This document shows, piece by piece, positions 17,885 to 27,470 of a stretch of 64,000 nt of DNA. Position 1 is the stretch's first letter; each line of letters starts with the position of its first letter. The DNA comes from CAYUYV01 sp964561475 (GTDB lineage Bacteria > Pseudomonadota > Alphaproteobacteria > JAJFIK01): NCBI GenBank assembly GCA_964561475.1, contig CAZLPU010000008.1, positions 18,675 to 82,674 of the forward strand. The letters are read 5' to 3'. Under the pieces are notes generated by a model. That model worked only from the letters and a program-made list of their open reading frames with translations. It searched no databases and was not told the origin of the DNA. The position numbers were made by a program, and so were the translations under genes.

Positions 17885-18688
17885 ATGACCGGCACACAGG
17901 ATCAAACGGACCGCTCCCGGTGTTTCGACCGGATCGCCTTTCGCGCCAGCGCCTCGCCGGAAGCCCAGGTGCTCTACCGGGAACTTTGCGGCCGCTACGG
18001 GGATTCCCCGCGGGAATCGGCGGATCTGATCGTGGCCATCGGCGGGGATGGGTTCATGCTGGAAACCCTCCACGAAAACATGGACATGAACCTGCCGGTC
18101 TACGGCATCCACCGGGGCACCATCGGCTTCTTGATGAATGAATACATGCTGGGGGATGACCTGCTCTGCCGGGTGACCACGGCCAAATCCGCCCGGATCC
18201 ATCCCCTGGCCATGACGGCGGTGGACGAGCTGGGCACGGTCCATGAGGGACTGGCCCTCAACGAAGTTTCCCTTTTGCGGGAGACCCGCCAGACCGCCAA
18301 GATCCGCATTCTGGTTGACGGGAAGGAGCGCATGGGCGAACTCCTGTGCGACGGGGTGCTGGTGGCCACACCAGCGGGGAGCACCGCCTATAATCTCTCC
18401 GCCCACGGGCCAATTCTGCCCATCGACGCCCAGCTTCTGGCCCTGACCCCCATTTCCGCCTTCCGGCCCCGGCGTTGGCGCGGCGCGCTCATCTCCCACG
18501 GCGCCAAGGTGCGTTTCGAGATCCTGGAGAACCGCAAGCGCCCGGTGAGCGCGGTGGCCGACAATTTCGAAGTGCGCAAGGTGCTCAGCGTCGATGTGGC
18601 CGAGGACCGGTCCATTTCCATGACCATGCTGTTCGACCAGGGCCACGACCTGGAGGAACGGATCCTGAAGGAGCAGTTCTATCACTGA
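17885..18688 (+). CDS. nadK: NAD kinase
   Basis: A 267-aa protein that phosphorylates NAD to NADP. The signature GGDG is in VAIGGDGFML, followed by GIHRGTIGFLMNEY, the NE motif LALNEVSLL, and the ATP/NAD-binding motif TPAGSTAYNLSAHGPI. The length from the ATG at 17885 fits alphaproteobacterial NAD kinase. An in-frame ATG at 17825 would add 20 residues of basic low-complexity sequence, so the later start is preferred. The next gene begins 11 bases after the stop on the same strand. Confidence 0.93.
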   Translation: MTGTQDQTDRSRCFDRIAFRASASPEAQVLYRELCGRYGDSPRESADLIVAIGGDGFMLETLHENMDMNLPVYGIHRGTIGFLMNEYMLGDDLLCRVTTAKSARIHPLAMTAVDELGTVHEGLALNEVSLLRETRQTAKIRILVDGKERMGELLCDGVLVATPAGSTAYNLSAHGPILPIDAQLLALTPISAFRPRRWRGALISHGAKVRFEILENRKRPVSAVADNFEVRKVLSVDVAEDRSISMTMLFDQGHDLEERILKEQFYH

Positions 18689-18698
18689 CATTCAGACC

Positions 18699-19859
18699 AT
18701 GGATGGATCCGCTCCCGCCGCCGGTGCCCCTCAGAACACCCCTGAGACCAAGCATGCCCCGGAACCCAAAACGATACCGGAACCCAAAAGCCTCCGGGAA
18801 CGGATCGGGCTGACCCGGGCCACCGCCTTCACCCTGGGTGCGGGCGCGGTCGGCGGCATGGCGTTCGCCGCCCTGAGCCTGCCTCTGGCCTGGATGATGG
18901 GGGCCATGGCGCTCACCGTGCCCCTGGCCCTGTCCGGGGCGTCCATGCAGGTGCCCCCCTATCTGCGGGCGGCGATGATCGCCGTGCTGGGGGTCTTTCT
19001 GGGCTCCTCCTTCACTCCGGGTCTGCTTGCGAGCCTGGGGGCCTGGATCCCGCCCATCGGGGTGCTGGCGGTGCTGGTTGCCGCCTCGATCTGGGGGGCC
19101 TACTGGTATTTCGTCCGGGTGGTGAAGCTCGACCGGGTGACCGCCTATTTCGCCAGCGCCCCCGGCGGCCTTGGGGAAATGGTCATCACCGGGGAACGCT
19201 ACGGCGCTTCCACGCCTTTTATCGGCATCGTGCATCTGGTGCGGATCATCCTGGTGGTGAGCATCGTGCCGATCTATTTCCGGTTCATTCTGGGTCTGTC
19301 CGTGCCCACCATGCCGCCGGGGACGGTCTCCATTCTGGTGATCCCGCTTTTTGAGGTGTTGCTGCTTCTGGGTTGCGCCGTGGTCGGTGTCCAGTTCGGC
19401 AAACGCCTCCACCTGCCCGCCCCCACCCTTTTGGGGCCGCTATTGTTCAGCGCCGCCGCCCATGCCTCGGGGCTGAGCCACAGTCCGCCCCCGGCGGAGG
19501 CCATCGCCATGGCCCAGGTGATTGTGGGCTGTGCCATCGGCGCCCGGTTCGCGGGCTATACCCTGGGCCAGATCGCGCCGGTGTTCTGGGGCGGGGTGAT
19601 TTCGGCGGCGGGCATGATCGTGCTGGCGATCCTGGCGGCGGTGTCCCTGTCGGGCCTCACGGGACAGGACCCGGCCACCCTGTTCCTGGCCTTCGCCCCC
19701 GGGGGGCTCGCGGAGATGTCGATGATCGCCCTGGCCATGGGCCAAGATCCGGCCTTTGTGGCGGCCATGCATCTGGTGCGCATCACCGCCATCGTCGCCT
19801 TCGTCCCCCTTCTTTTTCGCATGCGCAACGGCCCCGGCGAAGATCCGGTGACGGATTGA
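18699..19859 (+). CDS. AbrB-family membrane permease
   Basis: A 386-aa integral membrane protein with about ten helices in two homologous halves. Each half has the AbrB/ammonia-monooxygenase-like motif: SAPGGLGEMVITGERYG in the first and FAPGGLAEMSMIALAMGQD in the second. The family is annotated as putative transporters or regulators; the substrate is unknown. The first 40 residues are Pro/Glu/Lys-rich and cytoplasmic. It follows nadK by 11 bases and is probably co-transcribed. Confidence 0.85.
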   Translation: MDGSAPAAGAPQNTPETKHAPEPKTIPEPKSLRERIGLTRATAFTLGAGAVGGMAFAALSLPLAWMMGAMALTVPLALSGASMQVPPYLRAAMIAVLGVFLGSSFTPGLLASLGAWIPPIGVLAVLVAASIWGAYWYFVRVVKLDRVTAYFASAPGGLGEMVITGERYGASTPFIGIVHLVRIILVVSIVPIYFRFILGLSVPTMPPGTVSILVIPLFEVLLLLGCAVVGVQFGKRLHLPAPTLLGPLLFSAAAHASGLSHSPPPAEAIAMAQVIVGCAIGARFAGYTLGQIAPVFWGGVISAAGMIVLAILAAVSLSGLTGQDPATLFLAFAPGGLAEMSMIALAMGQDPAFVAAMHLVRITAIVAFVPLLFRMRNGPGEDPVTD

Positions 19860-19919
19860 GCCGGGCGTGAGGGGTGCCATGGACGCCTGTTTTCACAGGC
19901 ATCACGACCCTGGGTGTTG

Positions 19920-22900
19920 TTACGAGCCTGGCAGGTCCACGTCGATGTCATGCACGGTGGCAGGATCGACCCAGTTTTTGTCCTTGGGATTGATGTCGAC
20001 GCTGGGGAATGGGCCGTGGGCGGAGGGTTGGAGAACCGGCTCCGGGGCGCCGAGGGCCTGAAGATGGGCGCGGGCGGTGTTCAGGCCGGGACTGTAGGCG
20101 TAAGGGGGGCCTTCGAGCCAGGCTTTGGTATAGGCGCGGCTGGCGGCGGCGATGGCGGCGTCCCGGTTGCCTGCATCCTGTTCGATCTGGGCCAGGAGAT
20201 TGGCCGCGTCCGCTTCCCACCTTGGATACGGACCCTCGGCAGCGGGGTCCCAGACCTGGTCCAGAAGGGCGCGGGCCTCGGCGGTGTTGCCCTGCGCGTG
20301 GCGCAGGGCAGCGAGAGCCATGAGGGCGGGCAGTTCGAACTCCACCAGGGAGACGGCCCGGGCCCGGTTCAGAGCGGTAGTCAAGAATGGCTCCGCCTTG
20401 CTTTGATCCCCAAGGGCAAGGGCCGCTTGGCCCTGGAGCAGGGTGGCCCGGATGATGTCATGCTCACTGCGTTCGACCTGGGCCAAGTCCGCGGCCCGAT
20501 CGGCCAGAGGGGCGGCCCGCTCCGGCGCATCGGCCAGCAGGGCCGCCTTGGCGCGCACAGCCTGGCACCTGCCCTCCCATGCTTTCTCTCCCTGTGCGCG
20601 CACCATGGCCAAGGACCGGCCCAGAGCTACGGCGGCATCCTCCTCCTGGCCGGACAGGGCCAAATGTTGGCCAAGGCTGGCGAGCGTCAGAGCTTCATTC
20701 AACCGGTTCCCGGTCTTGCGGGTCAAGGGCAGCGCACGGGTTAAAGCCACCAAGCCCTCCTGCCATGAGCCGGCCTTACGGGCGGCTTCGGCGAGATTGC
20801 GAAGACCAACCGACAGATTGTTTTCATCCCTCGCCTGATCATCCAGTGCGACCGTCTGCCGGTAGAGGGGCAGCGCCCGGCCCGGCTGGCCGGACAAATC
20901 GTAACTCGACCCCAAGGCATTCAGGGTCCAGGCGCGGGCCCTCACCGTTTTCAGGGCCGGCCCCGCCTCCGCCCCGTCCGGGCACAGGCGCTCCAACAGG
21001 GCGATGCGCTCCCGGTGGGCCGCCAGCCGGTGGAGGGTGGCATTCTCCAGCCGGTCTCGGAACACGGTCCAGGCATCATCCAGGCGCCCCTGGTCCGCCA
21101 GGGCGTGGAACAGTTCGATGGCCGGGGTCAGATCAGCGAGGCTTTCCACTTGGCGGTAGTCCGGCACGGCCTTGGCCATGGGCTGGAAATGGGCCTCCAG
21201 GGCGCCGTGGACCGAGCCTCGGGCCATTTCCTCCGTGCGCTGCCAGACCACCCCCCGGACAATGGGATGGGCGTCATAGCGGTTGGCCCCCCGGTCCCAG
21301 CCGATCAGCCCTCGTGCCTCGAGCCCCGTGAGCACCCGGTCCAGATCCGCCGGTGTGCCGCAGGCCTTGCCGTCTCCCACCAGCACCGCCTCCAGGGTCT
21401 CGTAGGCGGCCGGTTTGCGGAAAGCAACCATCAGGGTGAGGACCTTGATCTCCTGTTCCGTCAGACCCTTGAGGGCAAAGTCGAGAATGTGGCTCCGGGC
21501 CTGGATGAGGGGCAATTGGGCCGGGTCGAAATCCGGATGGGCGGCGCGCCATTGGGCGAAATCCCCTGGGGCTTTCCGATATTCGGCCACTTCGCTGGCC
21601 AGGGCCTGGATCAGCAAAGGGTGATTGCGCACCGGGTTGAACACGGTCCGCAGCTCCGCCGCCGCCCCGGTCGCTCCCAACCGCCGCCACAGGGCCACGG
21701 CGTCGTCATCGGTGAGCCCGCGCAGGAACACGGCCTCGGTGCCAGGGATCGTGCCGCCGGTCCGGGTCTGGAGGGCCGTGGGCAGCAGGCGGGAGGTGAC
21801 CAGCACCCGCGCCTGTCCGCCGGAGGCCGCCAGGGCAGCCAGCTTCTGGAAGAACCTGTCCGCCCGGGGATCAGCACACTGGCGCAGTTCATGGCGGCCC
21901 AGGGCGGCTTTCGCTTCTTCCTCCTCAAGGTCCGGATCCATCAAAGGGGCGTGGCCGGTCCGGGCGTCCAGGTCCTCATCGGTGGTCCGGCTGGCGTCGA
22001 TATGGGTGTAGGCCCGCAGAATACGCTCCAGCCCGTCCAGAACCATCAGCACCCGGTTGGTTTGCAGGGCCGAGAGGAGGCGGCGCTCCCGGTCAGGCCA
22101 GGGCAGGTCCCGGATCTCTGCTTCGTCCATGCCCTCCAGATAGGCCAGGGCATTGACCGTGAAGGCCTCGAAGTCCGCGTCGGATTCGTAAAAGCTCCAC
22201 CACATCCGCCCGTCCAGGGGGGACATTTCCTGGGGCGCGATCTTGTTGAACCAGTGCCAGGTGAGGGCACTCTTCCCCATGCCGCCAATGGCGATATAGG
22301 CGAAGATCACCGCACCGCCGAACGCCGACCGGGGATTGGCGACCCAGTCCGTGAGCACCCCCAGTTCCCCTTGCCGGCCCACCAGATCCGTCTGGCGCAA
22401 TGTGTAGGGGTGGGCGATGAACGCTTCCGGCGGCTTGGGGATGGAGAGGGAGCGGTGCAGGGCCTCGATCTGGCGGGTTGTCTGGTCCGGGCCGGTTTTC
22501 TGGCGCTCCTTCTGCCAGGCCTGAAGGGCATGGAGCACCAGGGTGCGCAGATCTTCATCGGATTTGAAAAAGCCGCCGACCCGCTGTGTGCCGATCTTTT
22601 CCTTAAGGGCCTTCAATTTCTCAGCACCCGGTCCGGTTTCCACATCGGCGGGTTTGACCGGGTGATCCTCATGCATGAAAAAGATCAGCCGGGGCAGGCC
22701 GCGGGCGACGGCCCGGTCATATTCCTGCTCGGTGATGGAAATGTCCGACCCCTCGGGGACAGTGCCGTAGCGGAAGGCGAAAATGCCGATATAGACCTCC
22801 GCCCCATCCACCAGGGCCAGGGAGGCTTCCACCGCATCGGCGTCCTGGGCCGGCATTATCTCCATGGCCTCGGGCCAGACCCCGGCCCGCCAGCAGGCAT

Positions 22901-22994
22901 CGAACACCTGTTCGCGATGGGCCGGCAGGTCGATCGACGTGCTGGAGATCATCGCGACGGGCTTGTCCCGCCCGGGTTTTCCGTCATCCGCCAT
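19920..22994 (-). CDS. DUF4062-STAND NTPase with TPR repeats
   Basis: A 1024-aa multidomain protein. Residues 12-110 form a DUF4062 domain (ISSTSIDLPAHREQVFDAC, GIFAFRYGTVP). A STAND/NB-ARC ATPase follows, with LVGRQGE near 204, a P-loop GGMGKS (237-242), Walker B RVLMVLD (314-320), an arginine-bearing TSRLLP and the HPLLIQAL segment. A winged-helix region (LTEQEIKVLTLMVAF) leads to about 350 residues of TPR-like repeats (about 690-980). Such proteins are signal-triggered switches; many act in antiphage defence or regulation. The N-terminal domain would be the effector or adaptor and the TPRs the sensor. It stands alone between a permease and a Nudix gene, not in a visible defence island. Confidence 0.85.
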   Translation of the reverse strand: MADDGKPGRDKPVAMISSTSIDLPAHREQVFDACWRAGVWPEAMEIMPAQDADAVEASLALVDGAEVYIGIFAFRYGTVPEGSDISITEQEYDRAVARGLPRLIFFMHEDHPVKPADVETGPGAEKLKALKEKIGTQRVGGFFKSDEDLRTLVLHALQAWQKERQKTGPDQTTRQIEALHRSLSIPKPPEAFIAHPYTLRQTDLVGRQGELGVLTDWVANPRSAFGGAVIFAYIAIGGMGKSALTWHWFNKIAPQEMSPLDGRMWWSFYESDADFEAFTVNALAYLEGMDEAEIRDLPWPDRERRLLSALQTNRVLMVLDGLERILRAYTHIDASRTTDEDLDARTGHAPLMDPDLEEEEAKAALGRHELRQCADPRADRFFQKLAALAASGGQARVLVTSRLLPTALQTRTGGTIPGTEAVFLRGLTDDDAVALWRRLGATGAAAELRTVFNPVRNHPLLIQALASEVAEYRKAPGDFAQWRAAHPDFDPAQLPLIQARSHILDFALKGLTEQEIKVLTLMVAFRKPAAYETLEAVLVGDGKACGTPADLDRVLTGLEARGLIGWDRGANRYDAHPIVRGVVWQRTEEMARGSVHGALEAHFQPMAKAVPDYRQVESLADLTPAIELFHALADQGRLDDAWTVFRDRLENATLHRLAAHRERIALLERLCPDGAEAGPALKTVRARAWTLNALGSSYDLSGQPGRALPLYRQTVALDDQARDENNLSVGLRNLAEAARKAGSWQEGLVALTRALPLTRKTGNRLNEALTLASLGQHLALSGQEEDAAVALGRSLAMVRAQGEKAWEGRCQAVRAKAALLADAPERAAPLADRAADLAQVERSEHDIIRATLLQGQAALALGDQSKAEPFLTTALNRARAVSLVEFELPALMALAALRHAQGNTAEARALLDQVWDPAAEGPYPRWEADAANLLAQIEQDAGNRDAAIAAASRAYTKAWLEGPPYAYSPGLNTARAHLQALGAPEPVLQPSAHGPFPSVDINPKDKNWVDPATVHDIDVDLPGS

Positions 22995-23140
22995 AGCTGG
23001 TTACCCCGCCCCGTCCCTGGACACACACACCGTCTCATTGCCCGCAGTTAACTTCGCAATCGGGATCGATGCAACCGCCGGGATAGGGTTCCCGCCATCC
23101 GGGGGCGCGGGGGTGTCAGGTGGTCGGAAGGGGGGCCCGC

Positions 23141-23938
23141 TTACATCCGCTCAAGGGGTTCCCAGGTGACGCCGTAACCGGCTTCTTCCGGGATGCGCAG
23201 GATGGATTGGCCGTCCTGTTCCTCCACCCAGGGCTTGACCGTGACGATGGGATCGGTGCGGGCCGTGGCCAGGGCCTCCTCGACGGTGGCGGCCCGGGAG
23301 AGCTTCAGCAGGTTCATCCGTGTGGGGAAGATGATGGTCCATTTGCCCTCTTCCGCCTCCGCCAGGGCCCGGGCCGGGTTGATCCAGACGGAATCCACGC
23401 TTTCGCCGCCGTCATGGCGGGCATCGTAGTTGCTGGGGCAGCGGGCGAGATAGAAATGGGTGTCATAGCGCCGGGGCATCATGTCCGGCGTGATCCAGTG
23501 GGCATAGGGCACCAGGCAATCGAGATCCAGGACAAGATCCGTGGCCTGCAGGAGCGCCATCATGTCCATCTGCCCGCCATGGACCGCCGTGCGGTACTCC
23601 TCCCATTGCGGAATATCCGTGGGCAGAACCCATCCCGCACCCGGCGCCTTGGCCCGGGCCAGCAGCACCCCCACTTCCTCGAAGGCCTCCCGGATCGCCC
23701 CCACCCGCAGCGCCAGCCCCTCCTCGTCCAGGGTGCCTTCATAGCGGCACAGGGCGCGCAGGGCAGGATCGGCATCCGCCTCGTCGAGCTTGCCGCCGGG
23801 AAACACCAGGGCGCCGGAGGCGAAATCGATCTGGTGGTGGCGCACCACCATGAAGACCTCCACCCCCTCGGGGCTGTCGCGCAAAAGGAGAATCGTGGCG
23901 GATGGAACGGCGGGGCGGTTGTCGGGCTGGTCGGCCAT
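23141..23938 (-). CDS. Nudix hydrolase
   Basis: A 265-aa protein of the larger NUDT19-like Nudix group. The Nudix box is split by an insert: FPGGKLDEAD near residue 40, then REAFEEVGVLL, which carries the metal-binding glutamates. Members hydrolyse nucleoside diphosphate derivatives such as CoA esters. The start at 23938 is supported by GAGGAGA upstream; 52 more codons are open upstream but have no signal and low-complexity sequence. It is divergent from recQ. Confidence 0.88.
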   Translation of the reverse strand: MADQPDNRPAVPSATILLLRDSPEGVEVFMVVRHHQIDFASGALVFPGGKLDEADADPALRALCRYEGTLDEEGLALRVGAIREAFEEVGVLLARAKAPGAGWVLPTDIPQWEEYRTAVHGGQMDMMALLQATDLVLDLDCLVPYAHWITPDMMPRRYDTHFYLARCPSNYDARHDGGESVDSVWINPARALAEAEEGKWTIIFPTRMNLLKLSRAATVEEALATARTDPIVTVKPWVEEQDGQSILRIPEEAGYGVTWEPLERM

Positions 23939-24153
23939 GGGGGCGGTCTCCTCTCGATCTTCTGCATCTTCTGCATCTTGTGCGCTGAACCGGATCGCGT
24001 GGGCGGGTTGGCGCCCCGGGCGTCTCCAGCGTTTTCCTCCATAGCTCACCACAGGGCGCCGCGATTGACCACTGCCCGAGGGCCGGGTTGGCAAAGGGGG
24101 ACAGAGTCACCTATGGGGGAGGTTCGCAAAACGGGTGGAGAGCGGGGCAAGTC

Positions 24154-26040
24154 ATGGTCATGACGGACACGGGAGCGGCCTTGAGGGCTGAACCAGCCTT
24201 GAGGGCGGAAACCGCTTTGAGGCCCGAAACCGCCCTCAAACCCGAAACCGCCCTCAAACCCGAAACTGCCCTCAAAAACGTGTTCGGCCATGCGGGCTTC
24301 CGGCCGCTCCAGGACCGGATCATCCACCATGTGGTCGCGGGCGGGGATGCCCTGGCGCTCCTGCCCACGGGAGCGGGCAAATCCCTGTGCTATCAGATCC
24401 CCGCATTGTGCCGGCCGGGCACCGCCCTGGTGATTTCTCCCCTGATCGCCCTCATGCGCAGCCAGAGCACCGCCCTGGCGGATCGTGGGGTCCGGGCGGC
24501 TGCCTTGCACGGGGACATGACCCTCGACCAGCAGGCCCGGGTGGCCGCGCGCCTTCGGGACGGGGGGCTCGATCTTCTTTATGTATCCCCGGAGCGGGCC
24601 TGCGATCCGGGGTTCACGGACCTGTTGCGGGGGATCCGGCTGTCCCTCATCGCCATCGACGAGGCCCATTGCGTCTCCCAGTGGGGCCATGATTTCCGTC
24701 CGGCCTATCTGGATCTGCGCCGTCTGCTGAGCGCCTGCCCCGATGCCCCCCGCCTTGCCCTGACCGCCACCGCCGATCCCCGCACCCTGGATGACATCCG
24801 CCGCCAGCTCTGGCTGGAGCGGGCGACCTTGTTCAGCGCTGGTTTCGCCCGACCCAATATCGCTCTGCAAACCCAGTACGAACCCGCCTCCCCCACCGCC
24901 AGCGTCCGGGAGGCCGTGGGCGGATGTCTTGCACCCCAGGCGGATGGAAACCGGTCAGGTGCCGCCCTGGTCTATGTGCGCTCCCGGACCCGGGCGGACC
25001 GTCTCGCCGCCGCCCTCAAGCGGGCCGGGGTGAAGGCGCTGGCCTATCACGGGGGCATGGACCGGGGGGACCGGGCCCTTGTGGAGGAGGCCTTTCTCCG
25101 GGAAGAGAGCATTGCCGTGGTTGCAACGGTTGCCTTCGGCATGGGCATGGACCGGGGGGATGTGCGCCTTGTGGTCCATGCGGACCTGCCGGACAGTCTG
25201 GAGGCCTACTGGCAGGAGACCGGCCGGGCGGGCCGGGACGGCCACAGGGCCGAGGCCATTCTGCTCCACGGACTGCAAAGCGTGATCGGCGGTCTGCGCC
25301 GGGCCGGGCGGACGGCGGCGCCCAGTGAAGGATCCCTGTTCAGCCACCAGGGGTCCAAGCTCGATGCCATGCTACATGTGGCCGAGGCGGTCACCTGCCG
25401 GGCCGCCGGAGCCCTTGCCCTTCTGGGGGAGCCCGCACCGGAGCCCTGCGGGATCTGCGATCTGTGCCTGGAGCCGGGCCGGTTGAGGAACGGAAGCGAG
25501 GCGGCCCTCCGGGTGCTGCAAATCCTGGCGGATGCGCCGGACGGGATCGGACCTTCCGCACTCCAGCGTATCATGACCGGCGACCATGATCTGCAAACGG
25601 AGGGTGTGGATCTGCCGTCCCTCCTGCGCCAGATGCTGGTCAAGCACCTGATCCTGCCTGCGCACGCCACCACCAGCGCCCTGTGCGTCACGGACCGGGG
25701 GCGGGATCATCTCTCAGCACGCCTGCCCTTCATGGTCCGCAGCACTGGGTTCAAGCCCACTCCCGAAAAGGATCGGACCAGGGTGCCGGGTGAAAAAAAG
25801 CCGGGCAAGGGCGACGGAGCGTCCCTTGAGGCACGCTTGCGCACCCTGCGCCAGGATCTGGCCACCCGATGCGCTGTGCCGCCCGCGATGATATTCCACG
25901 ACCGGACCCTGGCGGCCCTGTCCCGCACACCGCCCGGGGACCTTGCCGCTCTCGCCGCGATTCCGGGCATGACACCATCACGGTGCGAACGGTATGGCGC
26001 GGCCATCCTGTCGGCACTGGCCGGGACCAACACGGATTGA
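24154..26040 (+). CDS. recQ: RecQ-family ATP-dependent DNA helicase
   Basis: A 628-aa helicase. Motifs are complete: LLPTGAGKSLCYQIPAL (Walker A), IDEAHCVSQWGHDFRPAY (DEAH), ALTATADP, AYHGGMDRGDR, and QETGRAGRDG (motif VI). A zinc-binding cysteine cluster (CGICDLC) follows and the C-terminus is HRDC-like. It unwinds DNA in recombination and fork repair. Before the helicase domain are hexapeptide repeats of the type AL(R/K)(A/P)E(T/P) at about residues 8-38, encoded by 18-bp tandem DNA repeats. The start at 24154 has GGAG upstream; ATG at 24160 is an alternative. Confidence 0.92.
   Translation: MVMTDTGAALRAEPALRAETALRPETALKPETALKPETALKNVFGHAGFRPLQDRIIHHVVAGGDALALLPTGAGKSLCYQIPALCRPGTALVISPLIALMRSQSTALADRGVRAAALHGDMTLDQQARVAARLRDGGLDLLYVSPERACDPGFTDLLRGIRLSLIAIDEAHCVSQWGHDFRPAYLDLRRLLSACPDAPRLALTATADPRTLDDIRRQLWLERATLFSAGFARPNIALQTQYEPASPTASVREAVGGCLAPQADGNRSGAALVYVRSRTRADRLAAALKRAGVKALAYHGGMDRGDRALVEEAFLREESIAVVATVAFGMGMDRGDVRLVVHADLPDSLEAYWQETGRAGRDGHRAEAILLHGLQSVIGGLRRAGRTAAPSEGSLFSHQGSKLDAMLHVAEAVTCRAAGALALLGEPAPEPCGICDLCLEPGRLRNGSEAALRVLQILADAPDGIGPSALQRIMTGDHDLQTEGVDLPSLLRQMLVKHLILPAHATTSALCVTDRGRDHLSARLPFMVRSTGFKPTPEKDRTRVPGEKKPGKGDGASLEARLRTLRQDLATRCAVPPAMIFHDRTLAALSRTPPGDLAALAAIPGMTPSRCERYGAAILSALAGTNTD
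24178..24274 (+). repeat. 18-bp tandem repeats at the 5' end of recQ
   Basis: About five units of 18 bases (consensus GCCCTCAAACCCGAAACC, with GCCTTGAGGGCGGAAACC in the earlier copies) encode tandem hexapeptides such as ALRAEP, ALRAET, ALRPET and ALKPET. The frame is kept throughout. Copy number may vary between strains. Confidence 0.85.
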
Positions 26041-26094
26041 GCGGATGCCGGCCCGCGACTTGGCGCTCCCCCCACAGATGATCCGGGTGTTACC

Positions 26095-27297
26095 TTAAGC
26101 GGCGGCGGTCTTCTCGCCCAGCTTGGTCTTGACCTCGCCTGCCCGGATGGTGAGCACGTCAACATCGCTCATGGTCTGATCCACATACATGGATGTGAGA
26201 TCGCAATCGGACGCGACGGAGGACAGACGTTCAACCATCTTGGTCACCTTGTCGGAAATCTCCACCACGCTTTGCGCGATCTGGCCCGTCGCGGCATTCT
26301 GTTCACCGATGGAGGTGTTGGCTTGGCTCACGGACTGATCCGTGCCCGCGATTTTCTCGGAAACCGCATCGATCTGGGTGATGACGGACCCGACGGACTC
26401 GTGAATTTCCTCGATGCTGGAATGGATGTGTTCCGTTGCCTTTGCGGTATCGGCGGCAAGCTTCTTGACCTCGCTGGCCACCACGGCGAAGCCCCGCCCC
26501 GCTTCCCCGGCCCTGGCCGCCTCTATGGTGGCATTGAGGGCCAGAAGATTGGTCTGGCTGGCGATAGCTTTGATGATTTCCAGCACTTCCCCGACGGTTG
26601 CCGCCCGTTCGGCCAATTGTCCGACCTGCCCCTTGGCTGTGTCCGTAGCCTGACGGGCCTCTTCGGAATAGGCCTTGAGGTAGTCCATGGTTTCGCTGAC
26701 CGTGCTCGATGTGACCGCCAGTTCCTGGGAGGCGGCGGCGATCAGGCTCAGGTCATGGGACACCGCGTCGGCCACTTCGCTCACTTCCGCAACATTGACC
26801 GCCGTATTGGTGGCCACTTCCGCCATTTTATGGGAGGTCCTGGTGATTTCCCCGGCGGAGGCGACCATGGAGTCCAGGCCATCTTCCGCGATCGCGGATA
26901 CGGAATGACGGACACTGGAGCCCTCAATGGCCCCGGCTCCCGAATTGTTCTGGCCGGAGGGAATGTCCGGACTCGACACTTCATCCGAACCACTTGTGCC
27001 ATCAGGGCTGCTTGAATGATCCCCTTGGGGAATGCTGCGATCCTGGAGCTCGCGGATCGTTAGACCGATCAGCCCGCGGATCTGGGCCGGACCGAGACCT
27101 TTTCTGGAACCGCTGATATTCGCCCACCACGCCCCGCGATCCGGTATCAACTGGATCAGGGCATCATCAAGACCGTCCCGGCCGGCATCCATCAATGTGC
27201 ACAGCACTGACCGGGCGTCGCCGGCGGGTTCAGCCTGCCCCTGGTCCGGTCCATTCCGCGCACCGGCGGACGGTTCGTTCATGGTGGCCAGAGTCAT
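26095..27297 (-). CDS. Soluble methyl-accepting chemotaxis protein
   Basis: A 400-aa protein with a canonical chemoreceptor signalling domain. The hairpin tip reads ASQTNLLALNATIEAARAGE, followed by GRGFAVVASEVKKLA. There is no membrane helix or HAMP domain, so it is cytoplasmic. The first 130 residues include a short helical part (SVLCTLMDAGRDGLDDALIQL) and a Ser/Asp/Pro-rich linker, with no sensor domain I can name. The C-terminus lacks a CheR-tethering pentapeptide. The ATG at 27297 has GGGGAG upstream. It is the third of three genes on this strand after an unknown gene and pyp, suggesting that it may receive a light signal. Confidence 0.88.
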   Translation of the reverse strand: MTLATMNEPSAGARNGPDQGQAEPAGDARSVLCTLMDAGRDGLDDALIQLIPDRGAWWANISGSRKGLGPAQIRGLIGLTIRELQDRSIPQGDHSSSPDGTSGSDEVSSPDIPSGQNNSGAGAIEGSSVRHSVSAIAEDGLDSMVASAGEITRTSHKMAEVATNTAVNVAEVSEVADAVSHDLSLIAAASQELAVTSSTVSETMDYLKAYSEEARQATDTAKGQVGQLAERAATVGEVLEIIKAIASQTNLLALNATIEAARAGEAGRGFAVVASEVKKLAADTAKATEHIHSSIEEIHESVGSVITQIDAVSEKIAGTDQSVSQANTSIGEQNAATGQIAQSVVEISDKVTKMVERLSSVASDCDLTSMYVDQTMSDVDVLTIRAGEVKTKLGEKTAAA

Positions 27298-27410
27298 GGT
27301 GACGCTCCCCGATACAAGTATGGCGTTCCCGGCGGATCCCAACCAAAGGACAGGAAAAGCCGTCATCAGACGGTCAGTATCCATGCATACGGGAAAAATT
27401 CAGCCCCTCG

Positions 27411-27450
27411 CGGCGGAGGCGATGCCTCCGCCGGTGTCTTTTTTGTTTTA
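27411..27450. terminator. Hairpin terminator downstream of pyp
   Basis: A perfect 10-bp GC stem (27411-27420 with 27424-27433, loop GAT) is followed on the plus strand by TCTTTTTTGTTTT. On the minus strand, the pyp transcript reaches the hairpin 38 bases after its stop and meets ATTTTT about 11 bases beyond it. It is likely bidirectional and would partly separate pyp from the chemoreceptor gene. Confidence 0.7.
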
Positions 27451-27470
27451 GCTTCTGGAACGGAAGCGGA

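Noticed and set aside
19881..19902. Small hairpin GCCTGT-TTTC-ACAGGC between convergent genes
   Set aside because: Only six base pairs and no T-tract, so I do not call it a terminator.
19920..22994. Considered a full defence island around the STAND gene
   Set aside because: Neighbours (NAD kinase, permease, Nudix, RecQ) are ordinary; RecQ alone is not evidence of a defence system.
21015..23051. 678-codon plus-strand open frame opposite the STAND gene
   Set aside because: No recognisable domains and it lies wholly antisense to a strongly supported multidomain protein.
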